Notes: generated from the sequence alone by a model not told the origin. A stretch of DNA of 64,000 bases from Phytomonospora sp040655735 (GCF_040655735.1 NZ_JBFAKK010000006.1:186001-250000); one strand, 5' to 3'. Shown: positions 51,118 to 60,312, counted from the first letter of the stretch. A program made the numbers and translations.

Positions 51118-52164
51118 TCAGAGGTCCTTTGCGGCTGGCCGGTTCCGGCGCATTTCGGTGAAGGCGGAGGCGCCGGCGGCTCCGGCGGCCATGAGGTCGG
51201 CGAGGGTGAAGACGAGGCGGGAGACCACGGCGATGCCGGCGGCCGTCCCGAAGCCGACGTAGGGGGTCAGCGCGGTGGCGATGACGGCGTCGCGCACTCC
51301 GATGCCGGAGGGGACGATGATGACGAGCATGCCGCAGGTCATGGCGAGCGCGAAGGCGCCGATGCTGCGGAAGAGGCCTTCGACGCCTGGTGTGGCGGCG
51401 GCGTTGGCGAGGAGCCAGAGGTGTATGCCGAAGCAGACGTAGGCCAGTGCGCTCCAGGCGGTGGCGGTGTTGACGGTGCGCCAGGTGATGGCGTGGCCGA
51501 GGGGGGGTTTGCGCACGATTTTGAGGAAGGTCTCGACGAGTTTGGTGAGGACCTTGGGGTGTGCGCAGACCAGGGCGATGGGGATGAGCGCCAGGATGAT
51601 GGGTACGAAGGGTTCGCCTTCGTCGGAGGCAGCCAGGGCGGGGATGGCGAGTGCGCCGAGGATGAGGCTGGCGGTGGTGGAGAGTCCGACGGCGATGAGG
51701 CTGGCGATGAAGGCGCGGGCGCGGGGGATGCCGGCGCGTTTGCCGAGTTCCATTTGGGCGACGTAGGACCAGACGCTGCCGGGGAGGTATTTGGCGAGGT
51801 TGCCGAGGAGGGTGATGCGGGCGGCGGTGTTGATGGTCACGGGGCTGTCGAGCTGGGTGACGATGGAGCGCCAGGCCATGATGTTGGCGGCCATGCCGGC
51901 GAAGGCGGCGGCGAAGGCGAGGAGTACCGACTGCCAGGCCAGGTCGAAGAGGTAGTCGCGGATGTCCTTCCAGCTGCGGATCACGGTGTAGGTGACCGCG
52001 GCGAGGACTGCTGCGATGAACAGGGCCCGGAGGGTGTTGATGATCCAGGGTCTGGCGATGACGGCGCGGGCCCGGGCCAGGATGGACTTGGGGGCGGCGG
52101 GTTCGCTTTCGCGCGGGTCCGTCGTTGCCATGTCTGGGGGGGTCACGGCGGTGGTGTCGGACAC
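51118..52164 (-). CDS. YbhN/UPF0104-type flippase-like membrane protein
   Basis: 348 residues. The membrane domain of the lysylphosphatidylglycerol synthase/AglD/YbhN family is seen: eight helices, ITLLGNLAKYLPGSVWSYVAQ (in the order of the conserved helix), KRAGIPRARAFIASL and IVPSGIGVRDAVIATALTP. No catalytic tRNA-dependent domain is attached. Such proteins are suspected lipid or lipid-linked sugar flippases or glycosyl carriers' partners. It is the first gene of the 52164-49064 pair, divergent from the DegT operon. Confidence 0.85.
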   Translation of the reverse strand: MSDTTAVTPPDMATTDPRESEPAAPKSILARARAVIARPWIINTLRALFIAAVLAAVTYTVIRSWKDIRDYLFDLAWQSVLLAFAAAFAGMAANIMAWRSIVTQLDSPVTINTAARITLLGNLAKYLPGSVWSYVAQMELGKRAGIPRARAFIASLIAVGLSTTASLILGALAIPALAASDEGEPFVPIILALIPIALVCAHPKVLTKLVETFLKIVRKPPLGHAITWRTVNTATAWSALAYVCFGIHLWLLANAAATPGVEGLFRSIGAFALAMTCGMLVIIVPSGIGVRDAVIATALTPYVGFGTAAGIAVVSRLVFTLADLMAAGAAGASAFTEMRRNRPAAKDL

Positions 52165-52358
52165 CGACGCTCTCTCCTTTCAGGCCTATCGTGGCACGTC
52201 TTTTTTCGTGTCGGGCCGGGAGGTCGACCTGCGTCCGAGGGGACAGGAGACCCTAGCATGCGTGCACAAGCTGGTCACGGGTTGTGCGGGGTTGGGGGTT
52301 TGGTACCGTCGGCTCCGCTTCGTGTCGGCTGGTTGGTTTTTTCTGGGGAGTGTGGCCT

Positions 52359-53459
52359 GTGATTCCGGTGTCTGCGGTGCGTTTGCCCGAGGGTGTCGAG
52401 GCGGGTGTCCTGGAGGTTCTTCGTTCGGGGATGCTGGCGCAGGGGCCGAAGGTCGCGGCTTTGGAGGAGGCTTTCGCGGGGTTGGCGGGGGTGGATCACG
52501 CGGTCGCGGTGAACAACGGTACGACCGCTCTGGTCGCGGCGGTGGAGGTGTTGGATCTGCGGCCGGGTGATGAGGTGGTGACGTCGCCGTTCACGTTCGT
52601 GGCGACGCTCAACGCGATTCTCGAGGCGGGTGCGACGGTGCGGTTCGCCGACATCGACGTGGTGGACTTCTGTGTCTCCCCCGGTGCTGTCGATGCGGCG
52701 GTCACTGATCGGACGCGGGTGGTGATGCCGGTGCATCTTTACGGGCAGGTCGCCGACATGGCGGCGTTGGCCGCGTTGGCCGAGCGTCATGGGCTCGCTG
52801 TGATCGAGGACGCGGCGCAGGCCGTCGGTGCGACTTTTGAGGGGCGGGGTGCGGGTTCGTTCGGGCTGGGCTGTTTCTCTCTGTACGGGACGAAGAACAT
52901 CACCACGGGTGAGGGTGGGATCATCACCACCGGCGACGAGGTGCTCGCCGACCGGTTGCGGGTGCTGCGCAACCAGGGGATGCGGGCGCGCTATCAGTAT
53001 GAGATGGCGGGCCACAACTATCGGTTGACCGATCTGCAGGCGGCGCTGGCGCTGCCGCAGTTGGCGGTGTACGACGAGCAGGTGAAGCGCCGCAAGGCCA
53101 ACGCCGCGCGCTTGTCGGAGGGGCTGGCGGGGGTCGGGGGTCTGACGCTTCCGGTGGAGCTGCCGGGCCGGTCACACGTCTGGCACCAGTACACGGTGCT
53201 GGTGGGTGCTGAGGCTAGGGTGTCGCGTGATGAGCTGTCGGCGGCGCTCGCTGAGCGCGGGGTCGGCAGCGGGGTGTATTACCCGCGGGTGGTCTTCGAC
53301 TATGACTGCTACCGGGGTCACCCGCGCGTGATCGCCGGGGACTTCCCGGTGGCGCGGCGGGCGGCGGCGGAGTGCCTGTCCCTGCCGGTGCACCCGTACC
53401 TGTCCGATGCCGATCTCGATGTGGTCATCGAGTCGGTCCGCACCGTCCTTGGAGCGTGA
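52359..53459 (+). CDS. DegT/DnrJ/EryC1-family sugar aminotransferase
   Basis: 366 residues. PLP-enzyme motifs: AVNNGTTALVAAVEVLDLRP, SPFTFVATLNAILEAGA, PVHLYGQVADMAAL, VIEDAAQAVGATFEGR and the Schiff-base Lys in FSLYGTKNITTGEGG, then MAGHNYRLTDLQAAL and VGSGVYYPRVVF. It transfers an amino group to a nucleotide-linked keto-sugar. The GTG at 52359 follows GGGGAG by 8 bases. It is paired with the Gfo/Idh oxidoreductase gene 4 bp downstream, like the WbpE/WbpB pair for UDP-3-amino sugars. Exact position specificity is unknown. Confidence 0.92.
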   Translation: MIPVSAVRLPEGVEAGVLEVLRSGMLAQGPKVAALEEAFAGLAGVDHAVAVNNGTTALVAAVEVLDLRPGDEVVTSPFTFVATLNAILEAGATVRFADIDVVDFCVSPGAVDAAVTDRTRVVMPVHLYGQVADMAALAALAERHGLAVIEDAAQAVGATFEGRGAGSFGLGCFSLYGTKNITTGEGGIITTGDEVLADRLRVLRNQGMRARYQYEMAGHNYRLTDLQAALALPQLAVYDEQVKRRKANAARLSEGLAGVGGLTLPVELPGRSHVWHQYTVLVGAEARVSRDELSAALAERGVGSGVYYPRVVFDYDCYRGHPRVIAGDFPVARRAAAECLSLPVHPYLSDADLDVVIESVRTVLGA

Positions 53460-53463
53460 AGCC

Positions 53464-54429
53464 GTGCCTGCAGTTCGCATCGCCCTGGTCGGCGCCGGTT
53501 CGATGGGGTCCCTGCACGCGCGGGTGATCTCCCAGTCGGATCGCGCCGAGCTGGCCGTGGTCGTGGACCCGGTCAAGCAGACCGGTGAGAAGATCACCGA
53601 GCGCTTCGGCGGGACGTGGGCTCCGGGCCTCGACGCGATCGACGGTGTCGACGCCGTCGTGATCGCCGCCCCGACGCACCTGCATCACCAGCTGGCCCTG
53701 CCGGTCTTGGAGGCGGGGAAGCCGTTGCTGGTGGAGAAGCCGGTGACCTCGACGTTCGAGGAGTCGGCGGAGTTGGTGGCGCTGGCCGAGAAGGGCCGCA
53801 TCCCGCTGATGTGCGGTTTCGTGGAGCGTTTCAATCCGGCGATCGTGACCGTCGCGTCGATGCTGGAGGAGCCGGTGCACCTGGCCGCGGTGCGGCACGG
53901 ACCGTACGCGCCTCGTATCCGCACCGGCGTGGCGTGGGACCTGCTGATCCACGACCTCGACGCGTGCCTGCGCATGGCGGGGGCGACGCCGTCGAGCGTG
54001 TCCGGCGGCGTCGGCCGTTTCCATCCCTCCTCGGTGCCGGGCGCCGAGGACGTCGCCGACGCCGTGGTGACCTTCGACAACGGCGCAGTCGCGACCTGCT
54101 CGGCGAGCCGGCTCGGGCACCGCAAGGTGCGCACGCTGTCGGTGACCGAGCGGCAGCGGGTGATCGAGATCGACCTGCTGCGCCGCGACGTGACGATCTA
54201 CCGGCACGTGTCGAACGAGCAGCCCGCCGAGATCGGGCTCGGCTACCGCCAGCAGACGATCATCGAGATCCCCGAGCTGGTGACCAACGTCGAGCCGCTG
54301 GTGGCGCAGCTCAACCGTTTCCTGGACATGCTCGACGGGAAGGTCGACATCGACGAGGAGCGGGACTCGATCCTGTCCCCGCACCGTCTGGTGGCCTCGA
54401 TGCTGTCGGGTGAGCCGCTCAACGGCTGA
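53464..54429 (+). CDS. Gfo/Idh/MocA-family oxidoreductase
   Basis: 321 residues. The Rossmann fold begins VRIALVGAGSMGSLHARVIS; the family's EKP motif is in PLLVEKPVTSTFEESAELVA, and the C-terminal substrate domain follows (FVERFNPAI, RHGPYAPRI, WDLLIHDLDACLRM). NAD-dependent members oxidise C3 of UDP-sugar acids (WbpB/WlbA) before amination by a DegT partner, which fits the upstream gene. The GTG at 53464 follows GGAG. A terminator lies downstream. Confidence 0.9.
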   Translation: MPAVRIALVGAGSMGSLHARVISQSDRAELAVVVDPVKQTGEKITERFGGTWAPGLDAIDGVDAVVIAAPTHLHHQLALPVLEAGKPLLVEKPVTSTFEESAELVALAEKGRIPLMCGFVERFNPAIVTVASMLEEPVHLAAVRHGPYAPRIRTGVAWDLLIHDLDACLRMAGATPSSVSGGVGRFHPSSVPGAEDVADAVVTFDNGAVATCSASRLGHRKVRTLSVTERQRVIEIDLLRRDVTIYRHVSNEQPAEIGLGYRQQTIIEIPELVTNVEPLVAQLNRFLDMLDGKVDIDEERDSILSPHRLVASMLSGEPLNG

Positions 54430-54447
54430 CGGATGTGCGAGTCGAGG

Positions 54448-54476
54448 ACGCGGCGGGCCTTCACGGGCCGCCGCGT
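54448..54476. terminator. terminator between convergent oxidoreductase and GT4 genes
   Basis: Stem ACGCGGCGG / CCGCCGCGT around an 11-nt centre, followed on the plus strand by TTCTT. It lies after the oxidoreductase stop (54429) and before the GT4 stop (54520). Confidence 0.65.
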
Positions 54477-54519
54477 TCTTCGTGTCCGGGTCCGGCGGTG
54501 GTGGTCGACCGCGTCCGCC

Positions 54520-55710
54520 TCAGGCGCGTTCGGCTCCCGCGACCTGCGCTTCGAGCACGGCGAGGTGCTTGTCGAGGACGCGGTCCATGGTGAAGTGCTC
54601 CCGGACGAGGTCGCGGCCGGCCTCGGCGACCCGCCTGGCCCGCTCGGGTGAGGCGAGGACCTCGATGAGCTTGCCGGCGAGGCCCTCGGCGTCGCCGGGG
54701 GTGGTGAGGTGGATGTTGCCGCCGTCGACGAGTTCGATGCCGGGGAAGTTGTCGGCGCGGACCGGCGCCACGACGGGCACGGCCGCGGCCATGGCCTCCA
54801 GGCTGGCGGTGCCCAGGCCGATGCCCTGTTCGTGGGACTCGACGGACGCCGCGGCGAGGTAGTGCGGGATGTCGGCCTTGGGGACCACGCCCACGGGGAT
54901 GATCGCGTGTCCGACGCCGAGTTCCTCCGCGCGCCGCTGGTAGGCGTCGAAGTAGGTGCGGCCGACCACGAGGAGCTTCGCCTCGGGGAACTCGCTGAGG
55001 ACCTTCGGCAGCGCCTCGGTGAGGGTGACCCGGTCGCGCAGCGGGATGACGTGCCCGATCGACAGGATGACCGGCGCGTCGCCGAGCTGGTGGCGGTCGC
55101 GCACGACCCGCGCGTCGGCGTGCGCGGTGAAGTCGGGCTCGACGCCGACGGGAATATAGTCGAGGCCGGAGTGGGCGCCGGCGTAGCGGGCCTTGATGTA
55201 CTCGTCCATGAGGACGTCCATGACGACCAGGCGAGGCTTGTGGAGCCTCATCGGCGGCCGCACCATCGTGGCGTCGAGGAAGCGGAATATCCCGTGGTAG
55301 GACGCCTGCGGGTTCTCCAGGCGCGTGTGAACCGACAGGAGCGTCGGGATCTTGCGGCGGCGCGCGTAGAGGCCGCTGGCCCAGGTCAGGTCGAAGAACT
55401 GGCCGTGCTGGTGGATCGCGTCGGGCCGGAAGTCGTCGAGGACGCCCTTCAGTCGGCGCCACAGGCTCGGGCGGGTCGCGAAGAGGATGTCGAAACTGAC
55501 CGCCAGGCGCGTCTGCGGCAGCTGCCAGGACGGCAGGCGGACGATGCGGACGCCGTCGCGTTCTTCCTCCGCCGGGGCCCCGCCGTAGGCCGCCGCGATG
55601 ACGAGGACCTCGTGGCCGCGAGCCGCGTAGCCTTTCGCCAGCGCCTCCGACAGGTGGGCGCTGCCGCCGGTGCGGGGCGGGAAGAAGTTGTTGACGACGG
55701 CGATGCGCAC
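54520..55710 (-). CDS. family 4 glycosyltransferase
   Basis: 396 residues, GT-B fold. The N-terminal domain starts MRIAVVNNFFPPRTGGSAHL, the donor domain has ILSIGHVIPLRDRVTLTEAL, LLVVGRTYFDAYQRRAEEL and the nucleotide-sugar ExxE-like region HEQGIGLGTASLEAMAAAVP. It is a retaining glycosyltransferase of the GT4 family acting at the cytosolic face. It is the last gene of the minus-strand run 58300-54520 (DegT, epimerase, acetyltransferase, GT4). Donor and acceptor are not identified. Confidence 0.93.
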   Translation of the reverse strand: MRIAVVNNFFPPRTGGSAHLSEALAKGYAARGHEVLVIAAAYGGAPAEEERDGVRIVRLPSWQLPQTRLAVSFDILFATRPSLWRRLKGVLDDFRPDAIHQHGQFFDLTWASGLYARRRKIPTLLSVHTRLENPQASYHGIFRFLDATMVRPPMRLHKPRLVVMDVLMDEYIKARYAGAHSGLDYIPVGVEPDFTAHADARVVRDRHQLGDAPVILSIGHVIPLRDRVTLTEALPKVLSEFPEAKLLVVGRTYFDAYQRRAEELGVGHAIIPVGVVPKADIPHYLAAASVESHEQGIGLGTASLEAMAAAVPVVAPVRADNFPGIELVDGGNIHLTTPGDAEGLAGKLIEVLASPERARRVAEAGRDLVREHFTMDRVLDKHLAVLEAQVAGAERA

Positions 55711-55736
55711 GTTGTGTCCTCGTTAGGGTCTTCGGC

Positions 55737-56192
55737 TCAGGCGGCGTCGCCGGGGGCCGCCCCGGGTACGACGGCGGGGAATCGAACGTCGGCGCCGTCG
55801 ATCTCGACGGTGGCGGCCGGGCGTGCCGGTACACCGGTTACCACGGTACGGGGCGGCACGTCACGGGTCACCACGGCTCCGGCGCCGACGACGGCCTCGT
55901 CGCCGATCGTCACGCCCATCATGATGACGGCGTTGGCGCCGACGAAGACGCGGTCACCGATGGTCACCGGCGCCCGGTCGACGTCGGCGTGGGCACGGCC
56001 CGACACGCAACGCCGCGTCGTGGAGTGCGTGTAGATGTGCACACCGCAGGAGATGTCGCAGCCGGCTCCGATGGTCAGACCACCGGAGCCGTCGATGACC
56101 GTGAACGCCCCGATCCACGTCCCCTCGCCGATGGCGGGGTCGCCGATGATCCAGGCGTGCTCGTTGAAGGGGTTGGCGGGCAACCCACTCAC
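55737..56192 (-). CDS. hexapeptide-repeat sugar O/N-acetyltransferase
   Basis: 151 residues with left-handed beta-helix repeats: IGDPAIGEGTWIGAFTVIDG, LTIGAGCDISCGVHIYTHST, VTIGDRVFVGANAVIMMGV, TIGDEAVVGAGAVVTRDVPP and the ending GVPARPAATVEIDG. His in YTHST is the likely catalytic base. It acetylates a sugar hydroxyl or amino group using acetyl-CoA, as trimers. The GTG at 56190-56192 overlaps the epimerase stop (GTGA). With the DegT aminotransferase nearby it may be the N-acetyl transferase of an amino-sugar pathway (WbpD-like), but this is inferred. Confidence 0.88.
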   Translation of the reverse strand: MSGLPANPFNEHAWIIGDPAIGEGTWIGAFTVIDGSGGLTIGAGCDISCGVHIYTHSTTRRCVSGRAHADVDRAPVTIGDRVFVGANAVIMMGVTIGDEAVVGAGAVVTRDVPPRTVVTGVPARPAATVEIDGADVRFPAVVPGAAPGDAA

Positions 56193-57145
56193 GATTCGAT
56201 GGCCGCCTTGACGAGTTCGGACATGCCTTCCTCGACGGTGATGGTCGGCTCCCAGCCCAGGAGCTCCCTGGCGCGCGTGATGTCGGCCGCGCGGCGCGAG
56301 ACCAGCACGTCGCGAGGCCGGAAGATCGGCTCGACGTCGGACCCGAGGGCCTGGATGAGGATCTTCGCCAGCTGCGCCACGGAGGTGTCGACGCCGGTGC
56401 CGATGTTGACGGCGAAGTTCTCCGCCTCGCACTCCAGCGAGGCCACGACGCCCTTGGCGAGATCGTGGACGTGGACGAAGTCCATCGACTGCTCGCCCTT
56501 GCCGTCGATCGTCGGCGCCTGACCCGAGCGGATCCGCTGGATGAAGGTGTTGATCACCGAGGTGTAGTAGGCGTCGAGCTTCTGGCCGGGCCCGTAGACG
56601 TTGAAGAAGCGGTCGGCGACCCACGACAGGCCCTTGGTCCGCTGGTAGAAACCGAGCAGGTCCTCACCGGCGCGCTTGGTGATGCAGTACGGCGTCAGCG
56701 GGCGAAGCGTGTCGTCCTCGTGCATCGGCAGCCGCTCGGGGTCACCGTAGACCGACGCGGTCGAGGCGAACACCAGACGCTCCACGCCCTGGTCGGCGGC
56801 GGCGGCGAAGACGTTGTTGTTGCCGGTCATGTTGATGTCGATCGACTCGTACGGGTCGGCGACCGACTTGTTGATCGACACCGTCGCGAAGTGGATCACG
56901 TGGCTGCAACCGCGCATCGCCGAGGCCACCGCACCGCCGTAGCGCACGTCGCCCTCGACGAGCTCGACCCGGCCGTCGGCGGCGAACTCGTTGACGCGGG
57001 CGCGGTCCCCGCGGCTCATGTTGTCGAAGATCTTCACCGAGTAACCACGCTCAAGGAGCAGCGGCACCACATGCATACCGATGAATCCGGCCCCACCGGT
57101 GAAGAAGACCTTCTTGGACTGGTCGGTGACTGGAGTGCTGGTCAT
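56189..57145 (-). CDS. NAD-dependent sugar epimerase/dehydratase (extended SDR)
   Basis: 318 residues. The Rossmann motif is VFFTGGAGFIGMHVVPLLL, and the catalytic motif is FASTASVYGD with YCITK (Tyr and Lys) in LTPYCITKRAGEDLL. DRFFNVYGPGQ and MDFVHVHDLAKGVV follow. It acts on a nucleotide sugar, most likely as a UDP-GlcNAc or UDP-glucose 4-epimerase-type enzyme. It lies 15 bp after the DegT stop and overlaps the acetyltransferase gene. Confidence 0.92.
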   Translation of the reverse strand: MTSTPVTDQSKKVFFTGGAGFIGMHVVPLLLERGYSVKIFDNMSRGDRARVNEFAADGRVELVEGDVRYGGAVASAMRGCSHVIHFATVSINKSVADPYESIDINMTGNNNVFAAAADQGVERLVFASTASVYGDPERLPMHEDDTLRPLTPYCITKRAGEDLLGFYQRTKGLSWVADRFFNVYGPGQKLDAYYTSVINTFIQRIRSGQAPTIDGKGEQSMDFVHVHDLAKGVVASLECEAENFAVNIGTGVDTSVAQLAKILIQALGSDVEPIFRPRDVLVSRRAADITRARELLGWEPTITVEEGMSELVKAAIES

Positions 57146-57160
57146 GGGGAGCTTCTCGTC

Positions 57161-58300
57161 CTAGGGGTTGGTGGCGACGGCGGACAGGACCTCACGCAGC
57201 GTAGCAGCGACGGTCTCCACCTGCGATTCTGTCAGGTTGGCGTGCATGGGGATCGCCAGGTGCCGGGCGAACAGGTCCGCCGAGACCGGGCACGGTGAGG
57301 TGGCGCCGTAGACGGGCTGGAGGTGGGAGGCATAGGTCCCGAAGGTGCACTGCACGCCCTTCTCCCGCAGGCGCATCGCCACGTCGCCGCGGTCGATGCC
57401 GGCGGCCAGCGTCACGACGTACGACTGCCACGGGTGCGTGCGGTCGTCCGGCGTCGACGGGAGGGTCAGCAGCTCACTGCCGCCGAGGAGCTCGGCGTAG
57501 GCCTCGGCGACCTTCGTGCGGGCCGCCAGGATCGCCGGGAGCCGGTCGAGCTGGACGATCATCATGGCCGCCGCCACGTCCGACATGCGGTAGTTGTAGC
57601 CGGCCTCGTCGAACTCCGGCAGCGGCAGCTTCGACAGCGCCGCGCGCGTCACCGCGCCCTCGATGCCGTAGGAGTGCAGCTTGCGGGCGTGGGTGTCGAG
57701 CTCGGGACGATCGGTGACGAACGCGCCGCCCTCGCCGGCGGTGATGCCCTTGCGACCGTGGAAGCTGAACACCGCGACGTCGCCCTGACCGCCGGCGGGC
57801 ACGCCCTGGTAGGTCGCGCCGGCCGCGCAGGCGGCGTCCTGGACGAGGAAGAGCCCGTGGCGGCCGGTGATCTCGCGCAGCGGCGCGTAGTCGGCGGGCA
57901 GACCGAAGGCGTCGACGGCGATGACGCCGACGGTCTTGTCGGTCACCGCGGCCGCGACGGCCTCGGGGTCGATGGTTCCGGTGTCGGCGCGCACGTCGGC
58001 GAAGACCGGCTTCGCGCCGGCCCACATGACGGAGTGCCCGGTGGCCGGGAAGGTGTAGTCGGCGACGATGACCTCGTCGCCGGGCTTCACGCCCAGGGTC
58101 TCCATCGCCAGGTGCAGGCCACCGCCGCAGCTGTTGAGAGCCAGCGCGTGAGCGGTACCGACGACGGCGGCGAAGCGCTCCTCGAACTTGCGGCACGTGG
58201 GTCCGTTCCCGGCGAGCCAGCCCGAGGCGAACACCTCCCGGACGGCGGCCAGTTCCTCTTCCCCTACCGTCGGCTGCCCGAGCGCGATGACCTCTGTCAT
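57161..58300 (-). CDS. DegT/DnrJ/EryC1-family sugar aminotransferase
   Basis: 379 residues, a second member distinct from that at 52359. Motifs: AVREVFASGWLAGNGPTCRK, ALNSCGGGLHLAMETLGVKP, VADYTFPATGHSVMWAGA, LVQDAACAAGATYQG and the PLP lysine in FSFHGRKGITAGEGG. It probably aminates a keto-sugar at C4 or C3. As first gene of the minus-strand run, it should supply an amino sugar to the epimerase, acetyltransferase and GT4 that follow. ATG at 58298-58300 opens the conserved sequence. Confidence 0.93.
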   Translation of the reverse strand: MTEVIALGQPTVGEEELAAVREVFASGWLAGNGPTCRKFEERFAAVVGTAHALALNSCGGGLHLAMETLGVKPGDEVIVADYTFPATGHSVMWAGAKPVFADVRADTGTIDPEAVAAAVTDKTVGVIAVDAFGLPADYAPLREITGRHGLFLVQDAACAAGATYQGVPAGGQGDVAVFSFHGRKGITAGEGGAFVTDRPELDTHARKLHSYGIEGAVTRAALSKLPLPEFDEAGYNYRMSDVAAAMMIVQLDRLPAILAARTKVAEAYAELLGGSELLTLPSTPDDRTHPWQSYVVTLAAGIDRGDVAMRLREKGVQCTFGTYASHLQPVYGATSPCPVSADLFARHLAIPMHANLTESQVETVAATLREVLSAVATNP

Positions 58301-58447
58301 GAACTCCCCTGCCCGCGTGATTATGACCGCCGGGAAGTCTAGACCCCTTGGCTGTCGCCGAGGTTGATGGGTTCAGGCCGCCACGCGGACCCGGGGTTTC
58401 CTGCCGTACGGTCGTGCACGGTGTCGGCACGAGCGAAGGAGCCAGAG

Positions 58448-59638
58448 GTGGCGCGGTACGTCGTGGTCGGTGGAGGGATCGTTGGCCTGGCCACGGCGTG
58501 GCGGTTGCTGATCGACCGGCCGGGCAGCGACGTGACGGTCGTGGAGAAGGAGGAGCGGGTCGGCGCCCACCAGACCGGCCACAACTCCGGCGTCATCCAC
58601 GCGGGCGTCTACTACAAACCGGGCAGCCTCAAGGCGCGTCTGTGCGCGGCCGGCAGCGCGTCGATGGTGGAGTTCTGCCGCGAGCACGGCATCCCCGTCG
58701 ACATCTGCGGCAAGCTGATCGTGGCCACCTCCGGCGAGGAGCTGGGACGGCTGGGAGCGCTGCACGAGCGTGCGCTGGCCAACGGGCTGCCGGTGTCGCT
58801 GCTGGAGCCCGAGGAGGCCGCCGAGTACGAGCCGCACGTCGAGTGCGTGCGCGCGCTGCGAGTCGCCTCGACCGGAATCACCGACTTCGGGCGCGTCTGC
58901 GAGGTGCTGGCCGAGCTGATCGGCGAGCTCGGTGGCCATGTTCGGCTCGGTACGAAGGTCGTGTCGGTCTCGACGACGGTGGGCGGGGTCGTGGTGGGCA
59001 CCGACCGTGGCGAGTTCGCCGCCGATGTGCTGGTCAACTGCGCCGGTCTGCACTCCGACCGGGTCGCGAAGCTGGCGGGTCTGCGGCCGCCGGCGCGGAT
59101 CGTCCCGTTCCGGGGTGAGTATTACGAGCTGCGTGAGGACCGTCGTGACCTGGTTCGGGGCTTGATCTATCCGGTGCCCGATCCGCAGTTCCCGTTCCTC
59201 GGGGTGCATCTGACGAAGATGATCGACGGGAGTGTGCACGCGGGGCCGAACGCGGTGCTGGCGCTGGCGCGTGAGGGGTATTCGTGGGGGCGGATTCGGC
59301 CGGTGGACGTGGCCTCCGCGGCGGGGTATGGGGGTTTGTGGCGGTTGGCGCGCAAGCACTGGAGGTACGGGGCCGGGGAGGTGCGTCGGTCGTTGTCGAA
59401 GCGGCTGTTCGCGGCGAGTCTGGCGCGACTGGTGCCGGAGGTCGGCGCGGAGGACATCGTGCGGGCGGGTGCGGGTGTGCGGGCGCAGGCGATCTCGCCC
59501 GACGGGACGCTGGTCGATGATTTCTTGATCGTGGAGGCGGAGCGGCAGGTCCATGTGCTCAACGCGCCTTCGCCGGCGGCGACGAGTTCGCTGGAGATCG
59601 CGCGGGAGATCGTGGCGCGGATCCCCGCCGCGGGTTAG
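58448..59638 (+). CDS. lhgO: L-2-hydroxyglutarate oxidase
   Basis: 396 residues. FAD-binding VVVGGGIVGLATAW starts the protein; the LhgO-specific QTGHNSGVIHAGVYYKPGSL is intact, followed by EPHVECVRALRVASTGITDF, VPFRGEYYELREDRRDLVRG and the end VLNAPSPAATSSLEIAREIV. The enzyme oxidises L-2-hydroxyglutarate to 2-oxoglutarate, feeding electrons to the membrane quinone pool, a repair and lysine-catabolism role. The GTG at 58448 has AAGGAG 6 bases upstream. A methyltransferase gene follows 25 bp later. Confidence 0.94.
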   Translation: MARYVVVGGGIVGLATAWRLLIDRPGSDVTVVEKEERVGAHQTGHNSGVIHAGVYYKPGSLKARLCAAGSASMVEFCREHGIPVDICGKLIVATSGEELGRLGALHERALANGLPVSLLEPEEAAEYEPHVECVRALRVASTGITDFGRVCEVLAELIGELGGHVRLGTKVVSVSTTVGGVVVGTDRGEFAADVLVNCAGLHSDRVAKLAGLRPPARIVPFRGEYYELREDRRDLVRGLIYPVPDPQFPFLGVHLTKMIDGSVHAGPNAVLALAREGYSWGRIRPVDVASAAGYGGLWRLARKHWRYGAGEVRRSLSKRLFAASLARLVPEVGAEDIVRAGAGVRAQAISPDGTLVDDFLIVEAERQVHVLNAPSPAATSSLEIAREIVARIPAAG

Positions 59639-59663
59639 CAGTACGCGTGTGATGCTTGCGGGC

Positions 59664-60311
59664 ATGAGTGATGACGAGTCGCGCGCGTCGGCGCGTGAGA
59701 TGGCCGCCCGGTCGTTGGCCTCGGGTGACGACACCGGCTGGTTCGAGGCGCTGTACTCGGCGGCCGCCGAGGGCCGCGCGATCGTGCCGTGGGCGGATCT
59801 GGCGGCCAATCCCGACCTGGTGGAGCGGGTGCGCCCGGGGTCTGGTTCGGCGGTCGTGGTCGGGTGCGGGCTGGGCGACGACGCGGAGTACCTTGCCTCC
59901 CTCGGCTGGAAGGTGACCGCCTTCGACGTGTCGCCGAGCGCCGTGGAGCAGGCGAGGGCGCGGTTCGGCGGATCGTCGGTCGATTATGTGGTCGCCGACC
60001 TGCTGGCTCCGCCTGCCGGGTGGGCCTTCGACCTCGTGGTGGAGATCTACACGGTGCAGGTTCTCACCGCTGGGGCGCGGCGTGCCGCGATCGCCAACAC
60101 CGCCGCGCTGGTGGCGCCGGGTGGGACGTTGCTCGTCATCGCCAGGGCCCGTGCCGATGACGAGTCTGAGGGCCTCATGCCGTGGCCGCTGACGCGCGGT
60201 GAGATGGAGTCCTTCGCCGATGGTGGTCTGAGGCCGGTGACCATCGCCGACTTCCTTGACGGCGAGGACCCGCCGGTGCGCCGCTGGCACGGCGAGTTCC
60301 GGCGGGATTGA
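59664..60311 (+). CDS. SAM-dependent class I methyltransferase
   Basis: 215 residues. Motif I is AVVVGCGLGDDAEYLASLGW, then VTAFDVSPSAVEQARARFG, VADLLAPPAG, FDLVVEIYTVQVL and ALVAPGGTLLVIAR. It resembles small-molecule thiopurine-like (TPMT-type) methyltransferases. The ATG at 59664 starts the natural domain. It may be co-transcribed with lhgO. The stop at 60309-60311 is one base from the stop of the convergent hydrolase. Substrate unknown. Confidence 0.9.
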   Translation: MSDDESRASAREMAARSLASGDDTGWFEALYSAAAEGRAIVPWADLAANPDLVERVRPGSGSAVVVGCGLGDDAEYLASLGWKVTAFDVSPSAVEQARARFGGSSVDYVVADLLAPPAGWAFDLVVEIYTVQVLTAGARRAAIANTAALVAPGGTLLVIARARADDESEGLMPWPLTRGEMESFADGGLRPVTIADFLDGEDPPVRRWHGEFRRD

Positions 60312-60312
60312 G

